Source: Campylobacterales bacterium
Lineage (GTDB): Bacteria; Campylobacterota; Campylobacteria; Campylobacterales; Arcobacteraceae
Length of the DNA stretch: 9,440 nucleotides
Reading direction: 5' to 3'
Assembly: GCA_016784825.1 (NCBI GenBank)
Contig: JADHTT010000015.1
Location: 1 to 9,440 of the forward strand
The translations under genes were made by a program, and so were the position numbers. Below the pieces are notes generated by a model. It was not told the DNA's origin. It did not search any database and saw nothing but the letters and a program-made list of their open reading frames with translations. Below are positions 1-6,944 of the stretch, one piece after another. Each line of letters starts with the position of its first letter. Position 1 is the stretch's first letter.

Positions 1-661
1 CACTCATCATCATATTTGATACAAAATCACCAATAGGTGTTTTATTTTCAAGTTTATACATATATGCGTAGCTACCTATTGTAATCATAAGTGCAGTTAA
101 GCTTGCGATAATTTTTTGAGCTGTATTAAATGTTTGAATTTTATCTTTTGTTTTTATTTCACAAACACCACCTGGGCAGTATTTTGCTTTATTTGGCATA
201 ATCCATTCATAAATTTTACACCCTAAACAGATAGAAAATGCAGACTCCATAATAAGTAAAAATAAACATACTATGCATATAAAGACTTTTATAGGATTTG
301 GTTCCCAATTTATAACCAGATAATAAAACATTGGTAGAGCTAAAATTAAACCTAAACTCCAAGCAAACCTTTTTTGTGCAGCACCTACATATTCTGGAGT
401 TTGATTTTGTACAAAAAATCTTCCTAATAGCATACTTGGTGAGTAGCTAGGATTGATAACTCTTACTATAAAGTCTAAAGTAAAAAAGGCTATAAAATAT
501 CTAGTTACAATACCATGACCTAGCATTACAGCACTTGTAAGGCTTAAGAAACCAATAGCAAAAAGTATCCCAGCTGCGGCTCGTGCTTCCCTTTCGTTGA
601 TAACTCGTACATCATATCCATCAACTTTTTCACCATAAGTAAATAAATCTTTTAAAGACAT
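1..661 (-). CDS. DUF4395-family integral membrane protein (3' end outside window)
   Basis: An open frame runs from an ATG at 661 to the window edge without a stop (220 codons). It resembles the DUF4395 family: a short soluble N-terminus, then four likely membrane spans (about residues 30-48, 53-68, 101-118 and 123-143) and a further one near 181-200. The family-like segment around residues 70-104 has NPxxSPSMLLGRFF, then PEYVGAAQKRFAWSLG. After it come CLGC (145-148) and CPGGVC (162-167), two cysteine pairs that could bind a metal or form disulfides. The gene starts 3 nt after the stop of the upstream secreted-protein gene, so it is probably the last visible member of the operon. No clear Shine-Dalgarno precedes the ATG, which suggests translational coupling. 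The biochemical function of DUF4395 is not known to me; family membership is by recognition of the pattern. Confidence 0.8.
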   Translation of the reverse strand, partial: MSLKDLFTYGEKVDGYDVRVINEREARAAAGILFAIGFLSLTSAVMLGHGIVTRYFIAFFTLDFIVRVINPSYSPSMLLGRFFVQNQTPEYVGAAQKRFAWSLGLILALPMFYYLVINWEPNPIKVFICIVCLFLLIMESAFSICLGCKIYEWIMPNKAKYCPGGVCEIKTKDKIQTFNTAQKIIASLTALMITIGSYAYMYKLENKTPIGDFVSNMMMS

Positions 662-664
662 ATA

Positions 665-1114
665 TTAATAGTACTTTTTTTGTTGTTTAAATAGATCTAA
701 ACATGTTTGTTTACTAATATCAAATTGAAATAACTTGACTTTTGATTTTGCACTTTTATATATATAAGATATATCAATTTGTGCATCAAAGAATCTTTTT
801 GATGATTGACATACTCCATTTGTCACAGCATTTTGCATCCTTGAATGATCTTCTTTTTGTACTGCTTGGTCACTTTTTGCACCAGTATTTATCTCAAATA
901 TATATTCTAATGTAGTTCCATTTGCTTTAGCAGATACAAATTGCGTATATTTATCTATAGTTTGTGGAAGCTTTTTTGATAACTCTTTTGCTGCTAGTTC
1001 ACATATTTTTGTATTTTGAGCAGCCATTTGCTCACCAGTTAAATTTTGTTGTTGCATTCCTGTTGCATATGCAAAAGATGTAACAGCAAAAAAAGTTAAT
1101 AATAATTTTTTCAT
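665..1114 (-). CDS. Secreted protein of unknown function with three cysteines
   Basis: This 149-residue protein opens with a typical signal peptide (MKKLLLTFFAVTSFAYA, cleavage probably near residue 17-18). The mature part is a hydrophilic, probably periplasmic domain with cysteines at about 38, 102 and 138; the segment VCQSSKRFFDAQIDISYIY is its most distinctive stretch. An odd number of cysteines means at least one is unpaired within the chain. I chose the ATG at 1114 over the in-frame ATG at 1120: GGAG at 1122-1125 lies 7 nt from the former but only 1 nt from the latter, and ATG 1114 makes a classic ATGA overlap with the stop of the upstream membrane-protein gene. I do not recognise the family. 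Its position between the cysteine-rich 8-span protein and the DUF4395 protein suggests a shared envelope task (inference). Confidence 0.8.
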   Translation of the reverse strand: MKKLLLTFFAVTSFAYATGMQQQNLTGEQMAAQNTKICELAAKELSKKLPQTIDKYTQFVSAKANGTTLEYIFEINTGAKSDQAVQKEDHSRMQNAVTNGVCQSSKRFFDAQIDISYIYKSAKSKVKLFQFDISKQTCLDLFKQQKKYY

Positions 1115-2070
1115 AACCATACTCCATTTTTTATATAAAATAGTATCACATATGAACTTACTAAAAGGGCATATAAACTATTAAAAATAGATGATAATTT
1201 ATAATATTTTTGATTAGATTTTGCAATAGATACAGTAATACCAAAAAATGTTCCAGCAAACAACAAACTATATATTAAATATCCAATATAGTGATACTCT
1301 TTTTGTAAAAAACAAAATGGACAATGGTGAGTTGGTAGTTCATAAATATAAGTTCCAAAAAATGAAACCAATGAACTTATAGCAACTATAAAAAATAATA
1401 TATTTACTATAGAGAATAGGTATTGCATATTTTTATATTTTTGAAAAAAAGTAATAATAATTTGAGTAATTAGCAATAGGTAGAATATAGTCACTACAAG
1501 TGATGAATTAAAAGTAAAAATAGACGATGTATTTGAGCTAGCAGCACTTGAATATATAGTACCACAACAACTTACAAGCATATTTAAATCAATACTTGAA
1601 AACATAATAAACTCTAAAATAATTTCAATCAATAGTGTAAAAAATACAAATATAAATAGAGCAAATTTTTGTTTTGTATATGGCAAATCCTCTTTATTTA
1701 TATCAATATTATGTATGATAAGCCATGCTCCAAATATATAAATATTAAATATTTTTAGTATAAACAGATAGCTTCCATAGTCTGTAGCATCAACAACCCC
1801 CGCAGCACACATAGCTCCTGTTAATTGAGCTGATATTTTATCAAGTGTAAATATGAAAAATAAAAATAATGGTAACTTCAGAGCAAATATATATTTTATA
1901 ATGCTTGCTGCAAGAAAGCTTTGTTTTTCTAGTTTATACTGAGTATTTGATGTTGAGTTTATATCCCAATACTTATATATTTTAATACTTAAAATAAGTG
2001 CTACAATAGCAAAAATAAGAAATATAAAGTTCAATATTTGTATGGCTAAAACTTCTGGAGATAGTAGCAT
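1111..2070 (-). CDS. Polytopic membrane protein with periplasm-facing cysteine motifs
   Basis: This 319-residue protein has about eight membrane spans (roughly 8-30, 52-76, 99-120, 136-158, 188-208, 216-240, 261-284, 294-313). Lysine-rich short loops (31-51, 121-135, 209-215, 285-293) place alternate loops in the cytoplasm, which leaves the other three loops periplasmic. All five cysteines lie in those loops: C88 in TGAMCAAGV, C168-C169 in VSCCGT, and C250/C253 in THHCPFCFLQ. That distribution suggests metal binding or disulfide exchange at the outer face. The start codon overlaps the stop of the upstream ABC ATPase gene (TAATG), so the protein is probably a partner of the transporter. I do not recognise a named family; a VKOR- or DsbB-like role was considered, but the architecture does not match either. 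Confidence 0.85.
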   Translation of the reverse strand: MLLSPEVLAIQILNFIFLIFAIVALILSIKIYKYWDINSTSNTQYKLEKQSFLAASIIKYIFALKLPLFLFFIFTLDKISAQLTGAMCAAGVVDATDYGSYLFILKIFNIYIFGAWLIIHNIDINKEDLPYTKQKFALFIFVFFTLLIEIILEFIMFSSIDLNMLVSCCGTIYSSAASSNTSSIFTFNSSLVVTIFYLLLITQIIITFFQKYKNMQYLFSIVNILFFIVAISSLVSFFGTYIYELPTHHCPFCFLQKEYHYIGYLIYSLLFAGTFFGITVSIAKSNQKYYKLSSIFNSLYALLVSSYVILFYIKNGVWL

Positions 2071-2738
2071 TAAATAATAGTCCCATTTTTTATTTCTATA
2101 ATTTTATCTACAAACTCTAAATCAAAAAATATTGGATCATGAGTTGCTACAATAATTGTCTTATTTTGTGTTTTTAAATTTTTTAATATATCACAAAAAT
2201 CTAATGATAGCTTTTCATCTAGATTTGCTGTAGGTTCATCTGCAATTATTATTTTTGGATCATTTATCAAAGCTCTGCTTATTGCAACCCTTTGTTGTTC
2301 TCCACCTGATAAATTTTTGACTATACTATCTTTTTTATGTGATATATTAAATTTGTCTAATACTGTTTTTAGTTTAAAATCACATTCATTTTCATCTGGA
2401 TTATTTGGAATAAGAGGAAGTAAAATATTTTCTTTTACACTAAGTGTTGGAATTAGATTATATTTTTGAAATATAAAGCCAATATGCTCTCGTCTGTAAA
2501 GTGATGCAAAATTATCAGGTAGTTTTGATATTCTTTTATCATCTACAATTACTTCACCTGAAGTAGGCTTTGATAGAGCAGCTATTAATGAAAGTATAGT
2601 TGATTTACCACTACCACTTGATCCTTTTAAAACTATTAGCTCCCCCTCATTAAATTTAAGATTTATATTATCAAGTGCAGTAACTTTATTATGTTTATTT
2701 GCTTCATATATTTTTGTTATATTTTTTAACTCTATCAT
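2070..2738 (-). CDS. ABC transporter ATP-binding protein, MacB/LolD type
   Basis: This 222-residue ATPase is full length for the MacB/LolD/FtsE group. Visible motifs are Walker A GSSGSGKS (39-46), the Q-loop glutamine at 91 in FIFQKYNLIPTLSV, the signature LSGGEQQR (143-150), Walker B IIIADE (163-168) and the H-loop histidine at 200. The FQxxNLIPxLSVxEN stretch is typical of MacB/LolD-type ATPases, which work with FtsX-domain permeases. The ATG overlaps the permease stop codon (TAATG), with GAGG 10 nt upstream. The protein should sit on the cytoplasmic side of the inner membrane and drive the adjacent permease. Members of this group extrude lipoproteins or peptides or transmit mechanical work across the membrane; the substrate here is unknown. 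It is not an obvious NosF, whose usual NosD and NosY partners are absent. Confidence 0.95.
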   Translation of the reverse strand: MIELKNITKIYEANKHNKVTALDNINLKFNEGELIVLKGSSGSGKSTILSLIAALSKPTSGEVIVDDKRISKLPDNFASLYRREHIGFIFQKYNLIPTLSVKENILLPLIPNNPDENECDFKLKTVLDKFNISHKKDSIVKNLSGGEQQRVAISRALINDPKIIIADEPTANLDEKLSLDFCDILKNLKTQNKTIIVATHDPIFFDLEFVDKIIEIKNGTII

Positions 2739-3910
2739 TATCTAATAACCTCATCTGCATCTAATGTAGCTGTTCGCCAAGATGGTACAATAGTTGCTGC
2801 AATATAAATAGGCACGGTGATAAAAAATACTAAGCTAAGGGTTTGCATATCAAATACAAATGGCAATTCAAAAGTTGTTTTTAGTACAGAAAACCCTTCA
2901 AATATCAACCTTATTCCAGGTGCTTGAAATATATATACGAATACAAATGATAGAATAATTCCTGCCATATATGCAAAAAGAGATATGATAGAGCCTTCAA
3001 TAAACTTCTCTTTTAGAACATCATCTGTCTTCCATCCTATAGCTTTTAAAATACCTATCTCTTTTTTCTCTTCACTACTTAGTCCACTTGCTTTATCATA
3101 TATAATGATAAAAAATGTAAATAGAGCTATAAGGCTTAGTGCTAAAAATATACCACTTTTATAATCAAATATATTGGCATAGCTGATTTTTAAATCTTCA
3201 TTTGTAACCACTCGCATATTTGGGTATTTAGCTTTGATTTTAGAGGCTATCATAGGTATCTCTTCTGGATTATTCACTTTTACTACAATATCCGTAGCAC
3301 GACTAGATCTCATATCTAGTAACTCTCGTAGCTTGTCATTTGACATAACGATTACATCATTTGATTCTAGTTGTGTATCACCATCAAATACACCACCAAT
3401 ATCTATTTTTTTAAAGCCACCATCTGGCTTAATGAAGTTAAAATATTTATCATAATAGTTGTTTTGAAGTGTCTTTTGTACCCCAGTACCAACCACCATA
3501 GATTCTCCATCTAGATTAAAGCTTTGGGCTACTTTTGTTAGACTATTTTTATATTGTATTTCATATGAATCTATACCAACAAGTGAAAAGTTAACACCTG
3601 CTTTTTGGAAATAATAATAACCCCATACTCTAGGTGTGGCATCTGCTACCCCTGCAATCTCTAAAATCTCATTGGCTACTTTTGTTTTTATGTCGTATGA
3701 TTTACCACCTTTTAAATTTTGCACTATAATCTGTGGTAATGAATCAACTGTTTGATTTAATTCATATTTTATAGAATTTGATATTAAAAATATAGATGAG
3801 AGTAAAAATACTAAAAGTGTGATAATTGTTGTAATAAAGATATTTTTTGTTTTGGATCTTAAAATAGTATTGATAGCATATTCTATTAGATGTAGGTTGA
3901 TTTTAAACAT
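2738..3910 (-). CDS. ABC transporter permease, FtsX/MacB-LolCE type
   Basis: This 390-residue protein has the type VII ABC permease layout: one N-terminal span (about 24-46), a large periplasmic MacB_PCD-like domain (about 47-250), then an FtsX domain with three spans (about 252-271, 305-327, 357-376). The loop after span 2 contains EEKKEIGILKAIGW, the typical coupling segment that contacts the ATPase. AAGGGA lies 7 nt upstream of the ATG, and the start overlaps the stop of the preceding small gene. It presumably forms a homodimer, since only one permease gene is seen, together with the ATPase encoded next. MacB-like permeases change the shape of their periplasmic domain without moving substrate through the membrane, which would suit work on a periplasmic cargo such as a metallochaperone or lipoprotein (inference). 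No outer-membrane TolC-like or membrane-fusion protein gene is in the window. Confidence 0.93.
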   Translation of the reverse strand: MFKINLHLIEYAINTILRSKTKNIFITTIITLLVFLLSSIFLISNSIKYELNQTVDSLPQIIVQNLKGGKSYDIKTKVANEILEIAGVADATPRVWGYYYFQKAGVNFSLVGIDSYEIQYKNSLTKVAQSFNLDGESMVVGTGVQKTLQNNYYDKYFNFIKPDGGFKKIDIGGVFDGDTQLESNDVIVMSNDKLRELLDMRSSRATDIVVKVNNPEEIPMIASKIKAKYPNMRVVTNEDLKISYANIFDYKSGIFLALSLIALFTFFIIIYDKASGLSSEEKKEIGILKAIGWKTDDVLKEKFIEGSIISLFAYMAGIILSFVFVYIFQAPGIRLIFEGFSVLKTTFELPFVFDMQTLSLVFFITVPIYIAATIVPSWRTATLDADEVIR

Positions 3911-4194
3911 TATTTAATCCCTTGTGAATATGTAAATGTAGATGGAAAATATTCTCGTAAAGTAGGATCATCTTTATATATTGAAAATGTATCACTTAAG
4001 CTTCTATTTCTTATATATGAAGCTGTAGTAGAGATTGCTAAATCTGGCATTTGTGATATTGATACAAAATCTTGCTTTTTTTGAATTTGTGTATTCGTTA
4101 GAGATTTTGTATTAAAAAGATATCCAAGCTGTAATATAAGTGCTATTATTAGTATAGAAAAGCTTAGAAATAATATTTTTGTTTTTTTTATCAT
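3910..4194 (-). CDS. Small single-span envelope protein of unknown function
   Basis: This 94-residue protein begins MIKKTK, then has one hydrophobic span (about 7-27) that acts as an uncleaved anchor or signal sequence. A roughly 65-residue periplasmic tail follows, with the motif-like stretch YIRNRSLSDTFSIY and a C-terminus around REYFPSTFTYS. It has no cysteines. I chose ATG 4194 because it forms an ATGA overlap with the stop of the upstream TauE-like gene; an in-frame ATG at 4203 would add three residues (MSY), and neither start has a good Shine-Dalgarno. It lies tightly between the TauE-like and permease genes and overlaps both, so it is real and probably a partner of one of them. I recognise no family. 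Confidence 0.75.
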   Translation of the reverse strand: MIKKTKILFLSFSILIIALILQLGYLFNTKSLTNTQIQKKQDFVSISQMPDLAISTTASYIRNRSLSDTFSIYKDDPTLREYFPSTFTYSQGIK

Positions 4195-4901
4195 GTATGA
4201 CATTCTAATACAGTTTTATTGGGATTTGCTATATAAGTATAACCATTATAAATAGTATATCCACCGTAGATAATCACACTTAAAGCTGCAAGCTTAATCA
4301 TAGTGTCTCGCAGGGATAACTGCTTAAACATACCTACAAAAAAGCCTAAGCTAAACATAGCTGGAATAGTACTAAGTCCAAATATTAGCATCACTAAAGC
4401 ACCATCTAATGCACTTGCTGTACTTGCTGCTGTAATAGCAAAGAAATATACAAAACCACATGGTAGTAAACCATTTAATAGTCCAAGCATATAAAAGCTT
4501 GTTAAATTTTCACTTCGTAATAGCTCTTTGAAGTACCTATGATACCATTGACTATTTTGTATGCTGTGTTCTATTTTGGTTAAAAATTTTAATTTACCAC
4601 CAAGTGATGTACCTACAAGCATCATAATAATACCTGCAATTATAAGCAAGACACCATTGGCATTATTACTAAATGAAATTACACTACCAATAAAACCAAA
4701 TAAAGCTCCAAGTGTCATATAGGTTGTAACTCTACCAAATGAATAGAATAGGTGCGCAAGTGTTTGGTTTATTTTTGTAGAGTTTTCATCAAGCTTTGTA
4801 CTTGAATAAGCAATCACTATTCCACCACACATCCCTATACAGTGACCAAATGATCCTAAAAATGCAATAGAGATGATACTTAAAAAATCAATTGTTTCCA
4901 A
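4191..4901 (-). CDS. TauE/SafE-superfamily (COG2836, UreH-like) membrane protein with GHCxGMCGG motif
   Basis: This 236-residue inner-membrane protein has about six spans. Near its N-terminus is GHCIGMCGG (19-27), and in the middle is NGLLPCGF (143-150). These two cysteine motifs inside membrane segments are the hallmark of the COG2836 group, annotated as sulfite exporter TauE/SafE or urease-accessory UreH-like and related to the DsbD/CcdA transmembrane fold. Members often sit near copper-handling and cytochrome oxidase assembly genes, so a role in metal or reductant transfer across the membrane is plausible. It ends in ECHT, a possible extra metal ligand. The start is a TTG at 4901 with AAGGGG 6 nt upstream, and the gene overlaps the NosL-like gene by 14 nt. 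Sulfite export is the less likely reading in this neighbourhood. Confidence 0.88.
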   Translation of the reverse strand: METIDFLSIISIAFLGSFGHCIGMCGGIVIAYSSTKLDENSTKINQTLAHLFYSFGRVTTYMTLGALFGFIGSVISFSNNANGVLLIIAGIIMMLVGTSLGGKLKFLTKIEHSIQNSQWYHRYFKELLRSENLTSFYMLGLLNGLLPCGFVYFFAITAASTASALDGALVMLIFGLSTIPAMFSLGFFVGMFKQLSLRDTMIKLAALSVIIYGGYTIYNGYTYIANPNKTVLECHT

Positions 4902-5385
4902 GTATTTCCCCTTTTATTTTAGGATTTTTCATAGTTTCACCTCGAAGTATTTTTAATTGACACTCTTTGAAATCTATTCGATTTGCTTGGTGTTTTTTGT
5001 ATGCACCAAACCCATAATGCATAGGTGTATTTTCACCTAAATGATACCATGCTTCTCTTGCATTTATATATTCATTTGTATCTTTTGCCCATATCCATAA
5101 GATGATTTGTTCATTATTTTTTTGCTCCTCTAGCCATAGTACCATACAGCCAATATCATCAAAAAATAGTGTATCCCCATTTGTCAAAATAGCCTGACCA
5201 CTATAATCAATCTCTTTAATAGACATATTACAGTACCTATCACTGTGTTCATCTGGCTTAATTTCTATTGCTTGTTTAGATATATTATTTTGAACTACCA
5301 CTTTTGATTGCTTAAAAGATGTTGTAGAAAATAGTGCAAATAATACTCCTACAAAGACGGTTAATATAATAATGGTTTGTTTCAC
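4888..5385 (-). CDS. Membrane-anchored NosL-like protein
   Basis: This 165-residue protein has an N-terminal hydrophobic segment (about 4-20) without a lipobox cysteine, so it is probably anchored by that helix and faces the periplasm. The rest resembles NosL: RYCNM (C52, M54) matches the CxM copper site, followed by LFFDDIGCMVLWL (73-85), INAREAWY (107-114) and PMHYGFGA (121-128). Proteins of the family bind Cu(I) and deliver it to nitrous oxide reductase. The first cysteine of the usual CPxCGM motif is missing, leaving C52, M54, C80, M81 and C142 as possible ligands. The start is GTG at 5385, with AAGGA 6 nt upstream and a GTGA overlap with the kinase stop. No nosZ is nearby, so the client protein may be different. 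Confidence 0.85.
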   Translation of the reverse strand: MKQTIIILTVFVGVLFALFSTTSFKQSKVVVQNNISKQAIEIKPDEHSDRYCNMSIKEIDYSGQAILTNGDTLFFDDIGCMVLWLEEQKNNEQIILWIWAKDTNEYINAREAWYHLGENTPMHYGFGAYKKHQANRIDFKECQLKILRGETMKNPKIKGEILGNN

Positions 5386-6218
5386 AGATTATCCTTGATA
5401 TTTTTTAAATTTAATTTGAAGATTGTCCCTTTTGTAGATGAGTCAATTTTAATATCTATTCTTTGCTTATCGCAAAATTCTTTTACTATTGATAGACCTA
5501 TACCAAAGCCATCTTGCTCTAAGTTTACTTGATAGTATCTGTCAAACATATTATATATATGTTGACTCTCAATACCTTCCCCGTCATCTTGAATAGTTAG
5601 TATATTATTTGTAAGTACTATACTTATAGTAGAAATAGTTTTATTGTGTTTAATTGCATTTGAAATTAGATTGGATATTGCTATATTAAATCCATTTTGA
5701 TCAGTGGTAACACTTGTATTATCAATATCTATGTTGATTTTAATATCTTGTCTAATATCATCAAATTGCACAACAAGATCTTCAATAGTTTCTCTTAAAG
5801 GAAAACTTTTTATATCAACATAATCTATCTCTTTTTTGATATAGTATTCCATATCATCATATAGTTTAAAAAGGTTATCACATGCTTGATTGATTCTTGA
5901 AAGTCTTTTGATACTTTTTTCATCTTGAAGCTTTGAGGATAAAATATCTGTATTGATTTGTATTGTAGATACTGGTGTATTGATCTCATGCATTGTAGTT
6001 TGTATTTTATCTTTTAGCTTTGAATAAAGGGAAAAAATTTCACTTATAAAGCTATAGCTGAGTATAAAATATAAAGCTACAGATACAAGTGATATTAATA
6101 TTATATATAGTATTTGATTTTGAATTTGAAAAAACTGCAGTAAGTAGCTATTGATAAGTAAAATTATAAATACCAAAATAGTATTAAAAATTATAAAAAA
6201 TTTTTGTTGCTTACCCAC
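5382..6218 (-). CDS. Sensor histidine kinase with minimal periplasmic loop
   Basis: This 278-residue kinase has two hydrophobic spans (about 8-27 and 36-60) joined by only some eight residues, so it lacks a periplasmic sensor domain. Next comes a HisKA region with the H-box MHEINTPVSTIQ (phospho-acceptor His near residue 77), then the HATPase domain with the N-box SNLISNAIKHN, the G1 box DDGEGI and the G2 box GFGIGLS. It should phosphorylate the response regulator encoded just upstream. I prefer the GTG at 6218, which has AGAGG 8 nt upstream and overlaps the regulator gene by 8 nt. In-frame ATGs at 6245 and 6239 would give a longer form (287 residues from 6245) with a 35-nt overlap and no good ribosome site. 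Signal detection must occur in the membrane or through a partner protein, perhaps a product of this operon (inference). Confidence 0.93.
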   Translation of the reverse strand: MGKQQKFFIIFNTILVFIILLINSYLLQFFQIQNQILYIILISLVSVALYFILSYSFISEIFSLYSKLKDKIQTTMHEINTPVSTIQINTDILSSKLQDEKSIKRLSRINQACDNLFKLYDDMEYYIKKEIDYVDIKSFPLRETIEDLVVQFDDIRQDIKINIDIDNTSVTTDQNGFNIAISNLISNAIKHNKTISTISIVLTNNILTIQDDGEGIESQHIYNMFDRYYQVNLEQDGFGIGLSIVKEFCDKQRIDIKIDSSTKGTIFKLNLKNIKDNL

Positions 6219-6888
6219 AATTAAGACCTCTGATTTCATATCCAAACTTTTTGATATTTATTATTTTATCTTTACCTACAATTTTTCGTAAACCTAAAAT
6301 ATAATTTCTTAATGATCCATCACTGTATTGTTCATCAACACTCCAAAGTCTATTAATAATAATATCTGTTGAAATAGTTTTGTTGTCATATTCTAAAAAC
6401 AGTTCTAATAATTGAATTATTTTAAGTGGAATTTGTAGCTCTATATTATTTTGAATGATTTTTCTGGTCTCAAATTTATATACAGTATTTGGCGCAATAG
6501 TTATAATATTATTTACATGATGTGTTCGTTTTAAAATTGCAGATATCCTAAGCAGTAATTCATTAACTTTAAAAGGTTTTCGTAAATAGTCATCACAGCC
6601 ACTTATAAAACATTGATTTATAGTGTCATCATCTTTATAAGAGGTTAAAAATATTACTGGTGTTTGAACACCATTTTCTCTTATTTGCTTTAAAAATTCT
6701 ATCCCATTTAACTTTGGTACATTTATATCTAAAAGATAAATATCATACACATTTTCATAAGCTTTTTCTAGGGCTTCTTCACCATCTTGTGCGTGATCTA
6801 TGATATAGTCCTCATCCTCAAGGAAATCAAGCATAGTTTGAGCAAATAATAGATCATCTTCTAAAAGTAATATTTTTCGTTTATTCAT
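6211..6888 (-). CDS. OmpR/PhoB-family response regulator
   Basis: This 225-residue regulator has a receiver domain (about 4-120) with the acidic patch EDD (10-12), phospho-acceptor D54 in YLLDINVPKLNG, T82 in VIFLTSYKD and K104 in YLRKPF. A winged-helix DNA-binding domain follows (about 128-221), with RNYILGLRKIVG as the likely recognition-helix region and KFGYEIRG as the wing. It is the first gene of the leftward run and reads divergently from the porin. No Shine-Dalgarno precedes its ATG, so the mRNA may have a very short leader. It presumably binds the repeats in the adjacent control region and regulates both its own operon and the porin unit (inference). Its length and residues are intact. 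Confidence 0.95.
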   Translation of the reverse strand: MNKRKILLLEDDLLFAQTMLDFLEDEDYIIDHAQDGEEALEKAYENVYDIYLLDINVPKLNGIEFLKQIRENGVQTPVIFLTSYKDDDTINQCFISGCDDYLRKPFKVNELLLRISAILKRTHHVNNIITIAPNTVYKFETRKIIQNNIELQIPLKIIQLLELFLEYDNKTISTDIIINRLWSVDEQYSDGSLRNYILGLRKIVGKDKIINIKKFGYEIRGLNCG

Positions 6889-6897
6889 AAGATATTG

Positions 6898-6925
6898 TAT
6901 ATAAAAATAGTTAAAAAATTGTCAA
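6898..6925 (-). promoter_or_regulatory. Candidate promoter of the leftward ten-gene operon
   Basis: Read on the minus strand, TTGACA at 6925-6920 is followed after 16 nt by TATATA at 6903-6898. This would start transcription around 6891, only a few bases before the regulator ATG at 6888, giving a nearly leaderless mRNA. A TACAAT at 6899-6894 is an alternative -10. The -35 overlaps one of the regulator-like boxes (TTGACAAT), and TTAACTAT follows 11 bp on, so autoregulation is likely. This is inferred from the motif only. Confidence 0.45.
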
Positions 6926-6944
6926 GTTTTAATATCTTGACAAT
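6918..6944. repeat. Perfect 9-bp inverted repeat in divergent control region
   Basis: ATTGTCAAG at 6918-6926 and CTTGACAAT at 6936-6944 are exact reverse complements separated by 9 bp (TTTTAATAT). Each arm contains a copy of the TTGACAAT box, one facing each of the two divergent genes. There is no T-run after it, and it lies upstream of both genes, so it is more likely an operator than a terminator. Confidence 0.75.

Noticed and set aside
3234..3455. 73-residue open frame on the plus strand
   Set aside because: Lies wholly antisense to the ABC permease gene, with low-complexity composition and no ribosome site; a shadow frame.
2070..3910. ABC genes as the nosF/nosY pair of a nitrous oxide reductase cluster
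   Set aside because: The permease has the one-plus-three span layout with a large periplasmic domain (MacB/LolE type), unlike the all-membrane NosY, and no nosD is present.
4303..4494. 63-residue open frame on the plus strand
   Set aside because: Antisense to the COG2836 membrane-protein gene; no ribosome site or recognisable domain.
4191..4901. Sulfite exporter in the strict sense
   Set aside because: The GHCxGMCGG and LPCGF motifs mark the COG2836 branch, whose neighbours here are copper-type proteins; no sulfur-oxidation genes are visible.
6918..6944. Inverted repeat as a transcription terminator
   Set aside because: It is located between two divergent starts, has an AT-rich stem with no adjacent T-run, and its arms match the tandem boxes; an operator is the better explanation.
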